A DNA stretch of 64,000 nucleotides from Sulfurospirillum sp. UCH001 (GCF_001548035.1 NZ_AP014723.1:1984001-2048000); one strand, 5' to 3'; counted from the first letter of the stretch, positions 36,901-46,370 are shown. Made by a program: numbers and translations. The notes: generated from the letters alone by a model not told the origin.

Positions 36901-37810
36901 TATTATAGCTATTTCAAAATTTTTAAAATTTTCATATTTTAAAAAACTAAAATTTATACTTAGAGGTATTTTTTTTAAGCAACAAATAAATGATTTATTT
37001 AATTTGCTTAATCAAAAAGAATTACATTATTTTCTCGTTAACTATCCAGAAATTTTAAATAAACCATTTCGGAGTTATCAATGTTGCAATATGCCAACAC
37101 ATGAAAAATTTAAAAATATATATTTTCATTATTCTTTTCTTAAGCAAAAATTTTGTTCAGAAAAAATTCAAATGATATATTCATTTAAAGGCTTCAACTT
37201 ATTAGAAACAATGTTATCAGAAAATCTTTTATCTTTGAGATTATGTTATGTTGGTAATCTTGGGAAAGAAGGGGAATTGACATTGATGATGCTTTTAGAT
37301 AATAAAGAAATTTATAGTATTCAATTTTCTTTCATAGAAAAATCTAACCAAGTCGAAATATATCTTTGTGGAATACAAAGTCGTAACGATGTCAACGGCG
37401 ATGAGTTAAAAGATATTACAAAAAAAATGTATGGCTTACGTCCAAGAAATTTTATAATTTTTACGCTTCGTGTCATAGGTTCATATTTTAATTTATTACT
37501 CATTCAAGCTGTTAAAACTAATTTTCATACTTCAAATTGTTCTCGAGTAAAAAAAACTGGAAAGTTTTTTGCTAACTATAATGAATATTGGGAGGAAGAA
37601 GCAGGAGTTGACAATCAACAATTTTACACACTCTCCACAATAAACAGAAAAAAAGAGATGACTGAAATACCTTCAAAAAAAAGATCTCTTTTTAAACAAA
37701 GATACCAAATGTTAGATGCTTATGAGCTTGAAATAAAAAATAATCTATCTTTATTAACAAAGAAAGATGATAAAACAAATATTTTTGTAAAAGAGGATAA
37801 ATCTATATAA
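36893..37810 (+). CDS. VirK/YbjX family protein (DUF535)
   Basis: A 305-residue protein of the DUF535 family, which includes Salmonella and Shigella VirK and E. coli YbjX. Landmarks are HYSFLKQKF, GKEGELTLMMLLDNKEIYSIQFSF (about 120-143), and the family's end segment FFANYNEYWEEEAG. Members have been tied to outer-membrane integrity, resistance to cationic peptides and virulence, but no enzymatic activity is established. It overlaps the CgeB-like gene and touches the fucosyltransferase gene, an unusual place for the family and suggestive of a role in modified LOS. Confidence 0.75.
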   Translation: MYSIIAISKFLKFSYFKKLKFILRGIFFKQQINDLFNLLNQKELHYFLVNYPEILNKPFRSYQCCNMPTHEKFKNIYFHYSFLKQKFCSEKIQMIYSFKGFNLLETMLSENLLSLRLCYVGNLGKEGELTLMMLLDNKEIYSIQFSFIEKSNQVEIYLCGIQSRNDVNGDELKDITKKMYGLRPRNFIIFTLRVIGSYFNLLLIQAVKTNFHTSNCSRVKKTGKFFANYNEYWEEEAGVDNQQFYTLSTINRKKEMTEIPSKKRSLFKQRYQMLDAYELEIKNNLSLLTKKDDKTNIFVKEDKSI

Positions 37811-38838
37811 TGGATAAGAAAATCATTAAACTTGTAACACGAGGTTCAGATTATCGAAAATTTTCTTTATATCAATTCCAATCACCAAATAACAAAGGAA
37901 TATGGAAAAATTGTATCTTTACATTTGATCCTTTCGAACAAAATTATGATTGGTTCGTCGTTTTAGATAATATGCCAACAAGTTTACTTAAAAGTACAGA
38001 AATCCTCCAATGTCCAAAAGAAAACACTATTTTTGTTACGAGTGAACCGAGTTCAATTTCAAGATACGGAAAAGCTTTTGCTGGACAATTTCATTATCTT
38101 ATTACAAATCAAAATGAAAAAATTCTCCCTCATACCAATGCAATTCGTTCACAAACAGGTATTTATTGGCTTTACGGAAAAGATTTTGATAATATTGTTA
38201 AAGATACCCATCTACCGAAAACAAAGTTACTTTCTACAATCTGTTCAGATAAAAAAGATGGTCATACTATGCATAAAAAAAGATATGACTTTACGCAATT
38301 AATGGAAAAAGAAATACCAGAAATGGAGCGTTTTGGGAGAGGTTTCCAATTCATAGAAAAAAAATATCAAGCACTTGATGATTACAAATTTCATGTAGTT
38401 ATTGAGAACCATATTGAAAACCATATGTGGAGCGAAAAGCTTGCAGATGCATTTTTAGGCTTTACAGTTCCTATATATTGTGGATGCCCTAATATATATG
38501 ACTATTTTCCTAAAGATAGCCTTATCCAAATAGATATCAATCAACCACAAGAAGCCATTGAAATAATTAGAAACATAATTTCAATCCCAGGAGAATATGA
38601 AAGGAGATTTGAAGCCGTTCAAGAAGCTAGAAGAAAAGTCCTCTACGAATATAATCTTCTTGAGATGATAACAAACATTGTCAATCAATCACCATTACAT
38701 AAGAATATGATACTAAATCAAAAGATACATTCAAGAAGATATATGAGAGCAAGAAATTTGGATGATTTATACTATTTTATACAATTTAGACTTTCAAATT
38801 TTGTAACATGTTTTATTCAAAAATATTTCGCTAAATAA
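37810..38838 (+). CDS. Family 10 fucosyltransferase (alpha-1,3/4-FucT-like)
   Basis: A 342-residue protein with the GT10 donor site: YKFHVVIENHIENHMWSEKLADAFLGFTVPIYCG (about residues 196-229), then FPKDSLIQIDI. This matches the FxFENS...TEK...VP-x-x-x-G motif of alpha-1,3-fucosyltransferases, including the Helicobacter FutA/FutB enzymes, although the C-terminal heptad repeats of those proteins are not seen. GDP-L-fucose is made by gmd and fcl in the minus-strand operon. The start overlaps the previous stop by one base. Another 6-deoxy donor remains possible. Confidence 0.8.
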   Translation: MDKKIIKLVTRGSDYRKFSLYQFQSPNNKGIWKNCIFTFDPFEQNYDWFVVLDNMPTSLLKSTEILQCPKENTIFVTSEPSSISRYGKAFAGQFHYLITNQNEKILPHTNAIRSQTGIYWLYGKDFDNIVKDTHLPKTKLLSTICSDKKDGHTMHKKRYDFTQLMEKEIPEMERFGRGFQFIEKKYQALDDYKFHVVIENHIENHMWSEKLADAFLGFTVPIYCGCPNIYDYFPKDSLIQIDINQPQEAIEIIRNIISIPGEYERRFEAVQEARRKVLYEYNLLEMITNIVNQSPLHKNMILNQKIHSRRYMRARNLDDLYYFIQFRLSNFVTCFIQKYFAK

Positions 38839-38916
38839 AATCTAGTTATAATTTGCGAAATTTTCATTTACTAATTGTTCACTCATTGATAAACAAGAAT
38901 ATAAGAGAGTATTGTC

Positions 38917-40377
38917 GTGCTATTTAACAGTCATATGTTCATATTTTTATTTTTTCCGATAACGTTTTTTATCTATTTTTATCTCAATAGTAAACGTTTA
39001 ACATCAGCAGGGATTGCATTTTTAGTTTTTGCTTCTTTGTTTTTCTATAGTTGGTGGAATATTCTCTATTTACCATTGATTCTCTCTTCTATTTTATTTA
39101 ATTTTATTGTAGGAACCTATTTAAGTAAACATCAATACGTTATCAAGAAAAAAACACTATTAATCTTTGGAATCAGTGCCAACATTGCTCTATTAGGCTA
39201 TTTTAAATACACTGTTTTTTTCTTAGATAATTTCAATGGTATTTTTGGAGCATCTATTCCACTTCCTCATATTATCTTACCTCTTGGTATTAGTTTTTTT
39301 ACATTTACACAGATTGCTTATTTAGTTGATTGTTACAAAGATAAGGTCAAAGAGTATGATTTTATTCGTTATGCTCTTTTTGTTACTTATTTCCCTCATT
39401 TACTAGCAGGTCCTATTTTACACCATTCAGAGATGATGCCTCAGTTTGCCAATCTACGCAACAAGACCAAGAACTATCGAAATATCGCTATGGGACTTTT
39501 TCTCTTTTCTATTGGTTTATTTAAAAAGGTGGTGATAGCGGATACATTTGCTATTTGGGCCAATGCTGGGTTTGATACGGCTACCGTACTTAGTTTCTTT
39601 GAAGCATGGGCAACCAGTCTTTCCTATACGTTTCAGCTCTATTTTGATTTTAGTGGTTATACCGATATGGCTATTGGTATCTCTTTGATGTTTAATATCA
39701 AACTTCCGATTAACTTTAACTCTCCCTATAAAGCGTTAGATATTCAAGATTTTTGGAGAAGGTGGCATATGACACTTTCTCGTTTTTTAAGAGATTATAT
39801 TTATATTCCACTTGGGGGTAATAGGCAAGGAGAGTTTAGAACCTATATCAATCTTTTTACCACATTTTTACTGGGTGGTCTTTGGCATGGTGCGGGTTGG
39901 ACTTTTATTTTTTGGGGAACACTGCATGGTTTAGCTCTTATGATTCATAGAGCTTGGAAGTCATTTGGATTTTCTATGAACAGATACCTTGCTTGGTTTA
40001 TCACCTTTAATTTTGTCAATCTTACTTGGATCTTTTTTAGAGCCAAGGAGTGGAGTGATGCGATTAAAGTCATTTCTGGACTTATTGGATTTAATAATAT
40101 TGTGTTACCCGAAATATTCTCTTACAAATTAGCTTTTTTGAACAATATTGGAATAACGTTTGGGAAAGTAACCAATAATATTAACCCACTCGATAAAAAT
40201 TCTATTTTACTTTGGACTGTCTCTGGATTTCTCCTTATCTTATTTTTTAATAATTCTATAGAAAAATCAAAAAAGCTTCAATTTAATCATCAAAACTTAT
40301 TTTTTACACTTATAAGTTTTCTATATTGCATTTTAATTTTAAATAATATAACAGAATTTTTGTATTTCAATTTTTAA
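38917..40377 (+). CDS. MBOAT-family O-acyltransferase (AlgI-like)
   Basis: A 486-residue polytopic protein of the membrane-bound O-acyltransferase family starting at a GTG. Characteristic are YFKYTVFFLDN, HIILPLGISFFTFTQIAYLVD, FPHLLAGPI, the central DIQDFWRRWHMTLSRFLRDYIYIPLGGN, and LLGGLWHGAGWTFIFWG with the catalytic histidine (about 325). These proteins pass an acyl group, usually acetyl, across the membrane onto a polysaccharide. The following gene encodes a plausible periplasmic SGNH partner. Confidence 0.9.
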   Translation: MLFNSHMFIFLFFPITFFIYFYLNSKRLTSAGIAFLVFASLFFYSWWNILYLPLILSSILFNFIVGTYLSKHQYVIKKKTLLIFGISANIALLGYFKYTVFFLDNFNGIFGASIPLPHIILPLGISFFTFTQIAYLVDCYKDKVKEYDFIRYALFVTYFPHLLAGPILHHSEMMPQFANLRNKTKNYRNIAMGLFLFSIGLFKKVVIADTFAIWANAGFDTATVLSFFEAWATSLSYTFQLYFDFSGYTDMAIGISLMFNIKLPINFNSPYKALDIQDFWRRWHMTLSRFLRDYIYIPLGGNRQGEFRTYINLFTTFLLGGLWHGAGWTFIFWGTLHGLALMIHRAWKSFGFSMNRYLAWFITFNFVNLTWIFFRAKEWSDAIKVISGLIGFNNIVLPEIFSYKLAFLNNIGITFGKVTNNINPLDKNSILLWTVSGFLLILFFNNSIEKSKKLQFNHQNLFFTLISFLYCILILNNITEFLYFNF

Positions 40378-40389
40378 TAAAGGGCTTAT

Positions 40390-41430
40390 GTGAAAGTGAA
40401 ACAATGGTCAAAAAGCTTGATTATTTATGGAATAGTTTCTCTATGTATTATTTTATTATTTAATTATTCTATTGATCCTTTCCAGCACTATCGAAAAGCT
40501 AAAATATATACTTTCAATTATTCAGGTAATCAAAGATATTTAAATCCTGGATTGGCTAAAAATTATGATTTTAATTCAATTATAATTGGAACATCAATGA
40601 CAGAAAACTTTACTTTAGATAGAACAAAAATGATTATGCATAATCCAATTAAGTTGTCAATTGCTGGAGGAAAAGCCTATGAGTTTAAACAAATTCTTGA
40701 GATAGCTTTTGCTAGTCATAATATACAGACAGTATTATTTGGATTAGATGTATATTCATTTTTAAATATCAAAGAAAGTTATGATGGATTGCCTGATTAC
40801 TTATGTGATGATAATTTTTTCAATGACTATAAATATTTATTACATTTTGATACACTAAAGAGGGCTTTTAAGGTATTGTTTTCAAAAGATAATAATAAAA
40901 ATCAAAAAGACTATAATTATAATCACATGTTTGAATGGCAAGCGTTCAATCAAAAGAATTTTACTTTGGGGAATGTTATTGATAATTGGAATAACCGTGA
41001 TAAATTATTTAAACATCAAAAAAATCTTTGGAATTTTCAAGAATTAAAAAATAATTTTGACGAGAGTTTATATAAAATAATAGCTGAAAATAAAAATATA
41101 AATTTTATTCTTTTTTTCCCCCCTTATTCAGCATTAACATATAAAGACTGGGAAGAAAAAGATAGTTTGAATACAATATTAGAATTTAAAGAATACATGT
41201 ACAATAAATTAGCAGCTTTGGAAAATGTTTCTTTATATGATTTTCAAATAGCAAAAGAAATTACTCATAATTTAAACAATTATAAAGATATTACACATTA
41301 TTCTCAAGATATTAATTATTGGATAATTGACCAAATATATTATGGTAATTTTCTTATAACTCCTGAAAATCAGAAACAAAACTTAATTTTTTTCTTTGAC
41401 CAAATAAAAAATTACAATATTACTTTCTAA
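40390..41430 (+). CDS. Membrane-anchored SGNH-like protein, partner of the MBOAT acyltransferase
   Basis: A 346-residue protein, likely starting at the GTG. One N-terminal membrane helix (about residues 9-26) leaves the rest in the periplasm. IIGTSMTENF (65-74) replaces the GDSL block with serine S69, and a late DITHYSQD (about 303) gives the paired aspartate/histidine of the SGNH site. This matches AlgJ/AlgX- or DltD-type partners that take the acyl group from MBOAT proteins. It follows the MBOAT gene by 12 bases and closes the operon, three bases from the convergent gmhA gene. No specific named family was recognised. Confidence 0.65.
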   Translation: MKVKQWSKSLIIYGIVSLCIILLFNYSIDPFQHYRKAKIYTFNYSGNQRYLNPGLAKNYDFNSIIIGTSMTENFTLDRTKMIMHNPIKLSIAGGKAYEFKQILEIAFASHNIQTVLFGLDVYSFLNIKESYDGLPDYLCDDNFFNDYKYLLHFDTLKRAFKVLFSKDNNKNQKDYNYNHMFEWQAFNQKNFTLGNVIDNWNNRDKLFKHQKNLWNFQELKNNFDESLYKIIAENKNINFILFFPPYSALTYKDWEEKDSLNTILEFKEYMYNKLAALENVSLYDFQIAKEITHNLNNYKDITHYSQDINYWIIDQIYYGNFLITPENQKQNLIFFFDQIKNYNITF

Positions 41431-41433
41431 ATT

Positions 41434-42006
41434 TTAGTCAATCTCATATACACAATCAATAGCTTGACAAATAATGTGTCCAATCATAATGTGCATCTCT
41501 TGAATACGAGGCGTATCATCACTTGGCACGACAATATTAATATCGCAAAATTCATTCATCACACCACCGTCTCTTCCACTTAGCCCTATAGTGCGACATC
41601 CCATGTTACGAGCAAGGCTTAAGGCTCGTACGACATTTTTACTGTGTCCACTGGTTGATATACCAATGAGTACATCCCCCTCGCGTGCTAATGCCTCTAC
41701 TTGACGATCAAAAATACGATCAAAACCATAATCATTGCCCACCGCAGTTAGAACCGATGTATCGGTTGTCAATGCGATTCCAGCGAGCCCTCGTCTTTCA
41801 CTCTTGTAACGTCCACTGAGTTCTGCGGCGATATGTTGAGCATCAGCCGCACTACCACCATTACCACATAAAAGGATTTTATGCCCATTTTTAAGTGCTT
41901 CGGTGGTGATAATAGATGCTGTATAAATATGACTTTGTAAACTCTCTATGGTTTTAGCAATAACAGCCTGATGTGAGAGCATCTCACGTTTTATCATTTC
42001 CATCAT
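41434..42006 (-). CDS. gmhA: Sedoheptulose-7-phosphate isomerase
   Basis: A 190-residue SIS-domain isomerase with [24 protein letters not shown] and [11 protein letters not shown], both diagnostic for GmhA. It makes D-glycero-D-manno-heptose-7-phosphate, the first step of ADP-heptose synthesis. The start overlaps the hldE stop by four bases. It is the last gene of the heptose operon. Confidence 0.95.
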   Translation of the reverse strand: MMEMIKREMLSHQAVIAKTIESLQSHIYTASIITTEALKNGHKILLCGNGGSAADAQHIAAELSGRYKSERRGLAGIALTTDTSVLTAVGNDYGFDRIFDRQVEALAREGDVLIGISTSGHSKNVVRALSLARNMGCRTIGLSGRDGGVMNEFCDINIVVPSDDTPRIQEMHIMIGHIICQAIDCVYEID

Positions 42007-43421
42007 TTTTGTTGAGCCCTCTCAATAATCTTTGTTGTACTTTTGCCTTCTACAAACTGAACAAGTCGTACTTCTTTAGCAATATCACTTCCAACAACCA
42101 CTTTACCTTCATAATCAGCCCCTTTAACCAAGATATCGGGCTTAATAGCTGAGATAAGATCAAATGGCGTATCTTCTTCAAAAGGAACCACATAACTAAC
42201 TGATTCAAGACTTGCTAAAATATACGCTCTATCTTCGAGTGGATTAATAGGGCGACTCTCACCTTTAAGGCGCTTAATCGAATCATCCGCATTAAGCCCA
42301 ACAATAAGCATATCACCAAAACTTTTTGCCACTTCCAGATACTTCACATGTCCCACATGTAAGATGTCAAAACAACCATTGGTAAAGACAATTTTTTGAT
42401 TTTTCTTCGTTTGTAAAAGATGTACCATCTCTTGTTTTGTTTTAATTTTACTCTCAGCCGTTGCAGCCCTTAAGCTATGCTCATACGCATCAACTTCATC
42501 TAAAGTTACGGTTGCACTTCCTAGTTTTCCAACCACAACGGCTGCAGCAGAATTTGCAAAGGAAGCGGCTTCTTGTATACTTAGCCCACACGAGAGCCCA
42601 TAACCAATACTGGCTAAAACAGTATCTCCTGCTCCTGTGACATCATACACTTCACGCGCAACGGTTGGCATTTTTAGAAACTGCTCACCAAAAATTGCCA
42701 TACCATCTTCAGAGAGCGTTATAATGGCATATTCTAAGCCCAAGCTCTCTTTAAGTAGGCTTCCTGCTTTTTGAAGGCTTTCATCATCTTTGATGGCTAT
42801 TTTTGTAGCAAGACTTGCCTCTTTTTTATTGGGAGTGATAAGTGTTGCACCCTTATATTTCGAGTAATCTTCCCCTTTAGGATCAACTAAAATGGGCTTT
42901 TGATATTTTTTTGCAAACTCTATCACATGACTTGTAAAGGTTGTTGTTAACACTCCTTTGCCATAGTCAGAGAGCAAAACGACATCGACATTTGGAATGT
43001 AGGAAGCACATTGCGACAAAAGTGCATCAACAGAAGCTTTGGTGATGTCATCTTTGGACTCACTATCATAACGTACAACCTGTTGATGTGAAGCTATGAC
43101 ACGACTTTTTTTACTGGTTTTTCGATTTTCTTGTTTAACAATACCTTTGGCATCGGCGCCTAACGTCTCAAGCATACATAAAAGTTCTTTGCCGTTTTCA
43201 TCATTTCCAACAACGCTAAGAACACTCACTTTTGCACCCAAGCTTAACAGGTTATTAACCACATTACCTGCGCCTCCAAGTACCGTGCTTTCTCTTTGAA
43301 CATCAATGACTTGAACAGGAGCTTCAGGCGAAATACGTTCACATTTCCCCCACAAATAGTGGTCTAACATCAAATCGCCAATCACTAAAATAGAAGGTTG
43401 ATAACTGCGTAATCTATCCAT
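42003..43421 (-). CDS. hldE: Bifunctional heptose-7-phosphate kinase / heptose-1-phosphate adenylyltransferase
   Basis: A 472-residue fusion protein. The N-terminal 320 residues are a ribokinase-type kinase ([10 protein letters not shown], and [11 protein letters not shown] with the catalytic aspartate); residues about 340-472 form a cytidylyltransferase-like domain with [14 protein letters not shown]. It catalyses the kinase and adenylyl-transfer steps of ADP-heptose synthesis. It overlaps hldD by eight bases and gmhA by four. Confidence 0.95.
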   Translation of the reverse strand: MDRLRSYQPSILVIGDLMLDHYLWGKCERISPEAPVQVIDVQRESTVLGGAGNVVNNLLSLGAKVSVLSVVGNDENGKELLCMLETLGADAKGIVKQENRKTSKKSRVIASHQQVVRYDSESKDDITKASVDALLSQCASYIPNVDVVLLSDYGKGVLTTTFTSHVIEFAKKYQKPILVDPKGEDYSKYKGATLITPNKKEASLATKIAIKDDESLQKAGSLLKESLGLEYAIITLSEDGMAIFGEQFLKMPTVAREVYDVTGAGDTVLASIGYGLSCGLSIQEAASFANSAAAVVVGKLGSATVTLDEVDAYEHSLRAATAESKIKTKQEMVHLLQTKKNQKIVFTNGCFDILHVGHVKYLEVAKSFGDMLIVGLNADDSIKRLKGESRPINPLEDRAYILASLESVSYVVPFEEDTPFDLISAIKPDILVKGADYEGKVVVGSDIAKEVRLVQFVEGKSTTKIIERAQQK

Positions 43422-44409
43422 GTTTCACTTCACTTTCATATATACGTTTAATCTCTGGGACATACGCCTTAATGCCCTCTTCTAAACTCACACTTGGTGC
43501 ATAGCCCAATTCTTCACGTGTCGTTTTAATATCCGCTTCGGTATGCATTTGATATGCCCCAATATAAGGGTTTTCAAAATACTCTGTTCCTAAATTGACA
43601 CCTAACTCTTTTTGTAAAATATCAGCAATATCTTGGAAACTACGAGGCTTGGCTGTACCAACATTAAAAACACCACACTTGCCCGATAATGCCGCTTTGA
43701 TATTAGCTTGTATCACATCATCAATATAAATAAAATCACGTAAAATTTTATCAGATCCGTAAAAAAGGCGTGGTGTTTTACCGCTTAAGATTTGAAGCCC
43801 TAGCTGCAAGACCATCGAAGCTGTTTTATTTTTAAAATACTCCCTTGGCCCATACACATTAAAATAACGTAACCCTATAACAGACATTGAAGGATGTTGT
43901 GCACAAAACCCACGAGCAAGATAATCCATGGAGAGCTTACTAAAGCCATACACATTTTGAGGCTGTTCATTGCCAACACGCTGAGGAGAAGGCGAATCCC
44001 CGTAAGTTGCACCACTTGAAGCGTAAACAACGACGGCATTGCTCTTTAACGCAAGTTCTAAGATAGACTTAAATGCATTCACATTCGTTTTAACCATAAT
44101 ACCTTGGTCTAAAACCGTAGTATCGGAAATGGCAGCTTCATGAAAAATATAATCGAATTTATAAGAGGTAAGTTTTGATAAGGCTGTTTCATCATTGATA
44201 TCACCACTAATGACTTCGCCTTTAAAACCTATAAGATTTTTAAAGTGTCCAAAGCTCTTGAGATTGCCATTTGAAAAGGTTGCTTCACTTCTAAAAATAT
44301 CAAAAACAACAACCTTGGCAGTAGGAAAATTTTCTTGAAAATAAAAAGCAAGGTTGCTACCGATAAACCCAGCCCCACCCGTAATAAGCACGGTTTTGGA
44401 ATTAAACAT
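43414..44409 (-). CDS. hldD: ADP-L-glycero-D-manno-heptose 6-epimerase
   Basis: A 331-residue SDR enzyme: TGGAGFIGSNLAFYFQ for NADP, YASSGATYGD, and YGFSKLSMD for the catalytic tyrosine and lysine, then RYFNVYGPREYFKNKTASMV, the HldD-specific stretch. It inverts C6 of ADP-heptose to give the L,D form used by heptosyltransferases. It lies eight bases downstream of gmhB. Confidence 0.94.
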   Translation of the reverse strand: MFNSKTVLITGGAGFIGSNLAFYFQENFPTAKVVVFDIFRSEATFSNGNLKSFGHFKNLIGFKGEVISGDINDETALSKLTSYKFDYIFHEAAISDTTVLDQGIMVKTNVNAFKSILELALKSNAVVVYASSGATYGDSPSPQRVGNEQPQNVYGFSKLSMDYLARGFCAQHPSMSVIGLRYFNVYGPREYFKNKTASMVLQLGLQILSGKTPRLFYGSDKILRDFIYIDDVIQANIKAALSGKCGVFNVGTAKPRSFQDIADILQKELGVNLGTEYFENPYIGAYQMHTEADIKTTREELGYAPSVSLEEGIKAYVPEIKRIYESEVKHG

Positions 44410-44417
44410 GTCAGACC

Positions 44418-44927
44418 TTAATATTGAATAAGGTCTATTGTATCCAAAACTAAATTAACGCAATATTTAGCCCCACTGTTTTGATCTTCACCAAGAAAGA
44501 TCGTGTTTTCTATCTTCGCACCCTTTGCGGCTTCTATATCACTTGTTTTATCGCCGATCATCCATGAGCTTTTTACATCAATATCAAACGTCTTAATGGC
44601 CTCTTCAAACATACCACTTTTAGGCTTTCGACAAGTGCAGTTTGCTTCAGGATCATGCGGACAATGATAGATAGCATCCAGTTTGATGTTGGCATCTAAA
44701 AGCTCTTTTCGCATCCATCTACTTAAGGTCTGAAAATCTTCCTCGCGGTAATATCCTCGCCCAATGCCTGACTGATTGGTCACAATAATAAGTAGATAAC
44801 CAAGCTTTTGAAAATGACTTAGCGCTTCAAATATTCCATTGCAAAACTCAAAATCTTCGACTTTATAGACATACGCTTTATCGACATTGATAACACCATC
44901 ACGATCTAAAAAAATAGCTTTCTGCAC
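44418..44927 (-). CDS. gmhB: D-glycero-D-manno-heptose-1,7-bisphosphate 7-phosphatase
   Basis: A 169-residue HAD phosphatase with the nucleophile motif FLDRDGVINVD, the zinc-binding cysteines in CPHDPEANCTCRKP, and the final motif MIGDKTSDIEAAKGA. It removes the C7 phosphate between the two HldE steps. It is adjacent to the upstream TPR gene with no gap. Confidence 0.93.
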   Translation of the reverse strand: MQKAIFLDRDGVINVDKAYVYKVEDFEFCNGIFEALSHFQKLGYLLIIVTNQSGIGRGYYREEDFQTLSRWMRKELLDANIKLDAIYHCPHDPEANCTCRKPKSGMFEEAIKTFDIDVKSSWMIGDKTSDIEAAKGAKIENTIFLGEDQNSGAKYCVNLVLDTIDLIQY

Positions 44928-45632
44928 TTATTCTCCAAGCTCTTTCGTGATATCACTCAATAAATTTGTATATTCCAAATAACCAAACGAGTCTTTTTGA
45001 GAGATTAAAGTATTTTTTGCTTTGATAAAGAAGATCTTCGCTTCTTCACGATTTTTCAAATCATAGGCTAAAAATTTTCCCATGTAATAGTTTGCATATA
45101 GATGTTTCGGCTCTTTCGCAAGTACACTTTGCACCTCTTCAATGGCAGTGTAAATTTGCAAATTTTTCTGAAGCGCAAGAGCACGTTTAAGGCGTACCAT
45201 GTGCTGCATACTATCGGCTGAAAGACTTTTTTTATACATCTGCGCAGCTTCATTAAAAATGCCCATTTCAAAATAACCATCACCCAATTTATTCCACGTC
45301 TCTTTATCATTGGTGCGTGCCGCTTGTTGCTTGAGGTTGGTGACTTTAAGTGCGAAAGGAAGTACCGTTGCTATACGGCTATTTTGAACATTATGAGGAT
45401 CAATCGAATAGGCATTAACAAGAAGATCAAATCCTTGAGGAATATTTCCAAGTTTGAGATAAATATTGGCAAGTTGAAGCATACAAACTGTATTAGTTGG
45501 CTCTTTGACTAAAATAGCCTCAATCGCCTCTTTCGCTTTTAGTGTATCGGTTCTTTCTACTTCACATACACTGTGCGTAGCGCTAAAAAGAGCACTTGTC
45601 ACACATACCAATGCTATTATCCCTCGAAACAA
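44928..45632 (-). CDS. TPR-repeat exported protein
   Basis: About 234 residues from a TTG at 45632, which has AGGGG five to nine bases upstream and gives a proper signal peptide (MFRGIIALVCVTSALFSA); a TTG at 45647 is also in frame. The mature part contains several tetratricopeptide-type helix pairs, for example ANIYLKLGNIPQGFDLL and GDGYFEMGIFNEAAQMYKKSL. It is probably periplasmic, possibly an assembly scaffold. It heads the heptose operon, but no specific partner can be named. Confidence 0.7.
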   Translation of the reverse strand: MFRGIIALVCVTSALFSATHSVCEVERTDTLKAKEAIEAILVKEPTNTVCMLQLANIYLKLGNIPQGFDLLVNAYSIDPHNVQNSRIATVLPFALKVTNLKQQAARTNDKETWNKLGDGYFEMGIFNEAAQMYKKSLSADSMQHMVRLKRALALQKNLQIYTAIEEVQSVLAKEPKHLYANYYMGKFLAYDLKNREEAKIFFIKAKNTLISQKDSFGYLEYTNLLSDITKELGE

Positions 45633-45661
45633 ATGAGCCCCTATCAAATGTAAATTATTGG

Positions 45662-45667
45662 ATTATA
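45662..45667 (-). promoter_or_regulatory. -10 element of the heptose operon
   Basis: TATAAT on the minus strand, 30 bases upstream of the preferred TTG start of the TPR gene; this would give a 5' leader of about 20 bases. Perfect match in a divergent gap to the cytochrome gene. Confidence 0.55.
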
Positions 45668-45742
45668 CCGAAGTTTTACCGAAACAAAAATTGAACTTTT
45701 ACCTACCTTAGAAAAACTAAGCAGGGTTAAAGTATGGTTAGT

Positions 45743-45748
45743 TATAAT
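45743..45748 (+). promoter_or_regulatory. -10 element of the cytochrome c553 gene
   Basis: Perfect TATAAT, 31 bases before the ATG, with AAAAGGGG at 45765-45772 as a strong ribosome site seven bases before the start. Confidence 0.65.
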
Positions 45749-45779
45749 TTTTCACACACAACTTAAAAGGGGTATCTTA

Positions 45780-46079
45780 ATGAAAAAAGTTTGCACAATT
45801 TTAGCAATTGCAGCAGTATCTAGTTTGATGGCAGCCGATGGCGCAGCGATCTACCAATCAAAATGTTTTTCCTGTCACGGAGATAAAGCAGCTAAAGCAG
45901 CACTCAATAAATCACAAATCATTGCAGGTTGGGATGCAGCAAAAATCGTTGCGTCTGTTAACGGATATAAAGATGGCAGTTACGGTGGTGCAATGAAAGG
46001 CGTTATGAAACCTATCGCATCTGGTTTGAGTGATGAAGATCTTAAAGCAGTAGCAGCAACTATCGCTTCATACAAATAA
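45780..46079 (+). CDS. Cytochrome c553-like, small class I c-type cytochrome
   Basis: A 99-residue protein with a cleavable signal peptide (first 18 residues, ending LMA-AD) and one haem site, CFSCH, at residues 29-33. The distal methionine is probably in GVMKPIASGLSDED (about residues 75-88). It is a periplasmic electron carrier that can feed a cbb3-type oxidase, and the genes next to it (ccoS, ccoI) assemble that oxidase. It has its own promoter and a shared terminator, so it is probably monocistronic. Confidence 0.9.
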   Translation: MKKVCTILAIAAVSSLMAADGAAIYQSKCFSCHGDKAAKAALNKSQIIAGWDAAKIVASVNGYKDGSYGGAMKGVMKPIASGLSDEDLKAVAATIASYK

Positions 46080-46093
46080 GTTTCTGATTCAAT

Positions 46094-46129
46094 GGTACGA
46101 CACCAAGGGCTAAGCTCTTGGATCGTATC
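46094..46129. terminator. Hairpin between convergent cytochrome c553 and ccoS genes
   Basis: Long inverted repeat with arms TACGA-CA-CCAAGGGC and GCTCTTGG-A-TCGTA around a TAA loop, reaching into the ccoS stop codon. No T-run follows on the plus strand, so it may act as a bidirectional or RNA-stabilising structure rather than a classical terminator. Confidence 0.6.
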
Positions 46130-46367
46130 AATCTGGCGGGGCGTATCCCGTCTCTTTTTTCTCTTTTTGTTTTAAAATCTCCGCTTTTTTACGTTCCATC
46201 ATAACCGCATCATTTAACGATTCTTCACTATCGAACTGTGTACCATCTAAAAACTTTTTATGATCATCAAATTGTCCACTTTTTATTCCCCACAAAAGCG
46301 CCCATAAACCAAATGCTCCTAAAAGTGTAGAAGCACATAACATCATTGCAATAATCCAACCATCCAT
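46128..46367 (-). CDS. ccoS: cbb3 oxidase assembly protein CcoS
   Basis: A 79-residue protein with one N-terminal membrane helix (WIIAMMLCASTLLGAFGLWALLWG) followed directly by GQFDD, the CcoS signature, and a charged C-terminal tail that is longer than in short CcoS proteins. CcoS is needed for cofactor insertion into cbb3 oxidase. It lies three bases downstream of ccoI. Confidence 0.88.
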   Translation of the reverse strand: MDGWIIAMMLCASTLLGAFGLWALLWGIKSGQFDDHKKFLDGTQFDSEESLNDAVMMERKKAEILKQKEKKETGYAPPD

Positions 46368-46370
46368 ACT

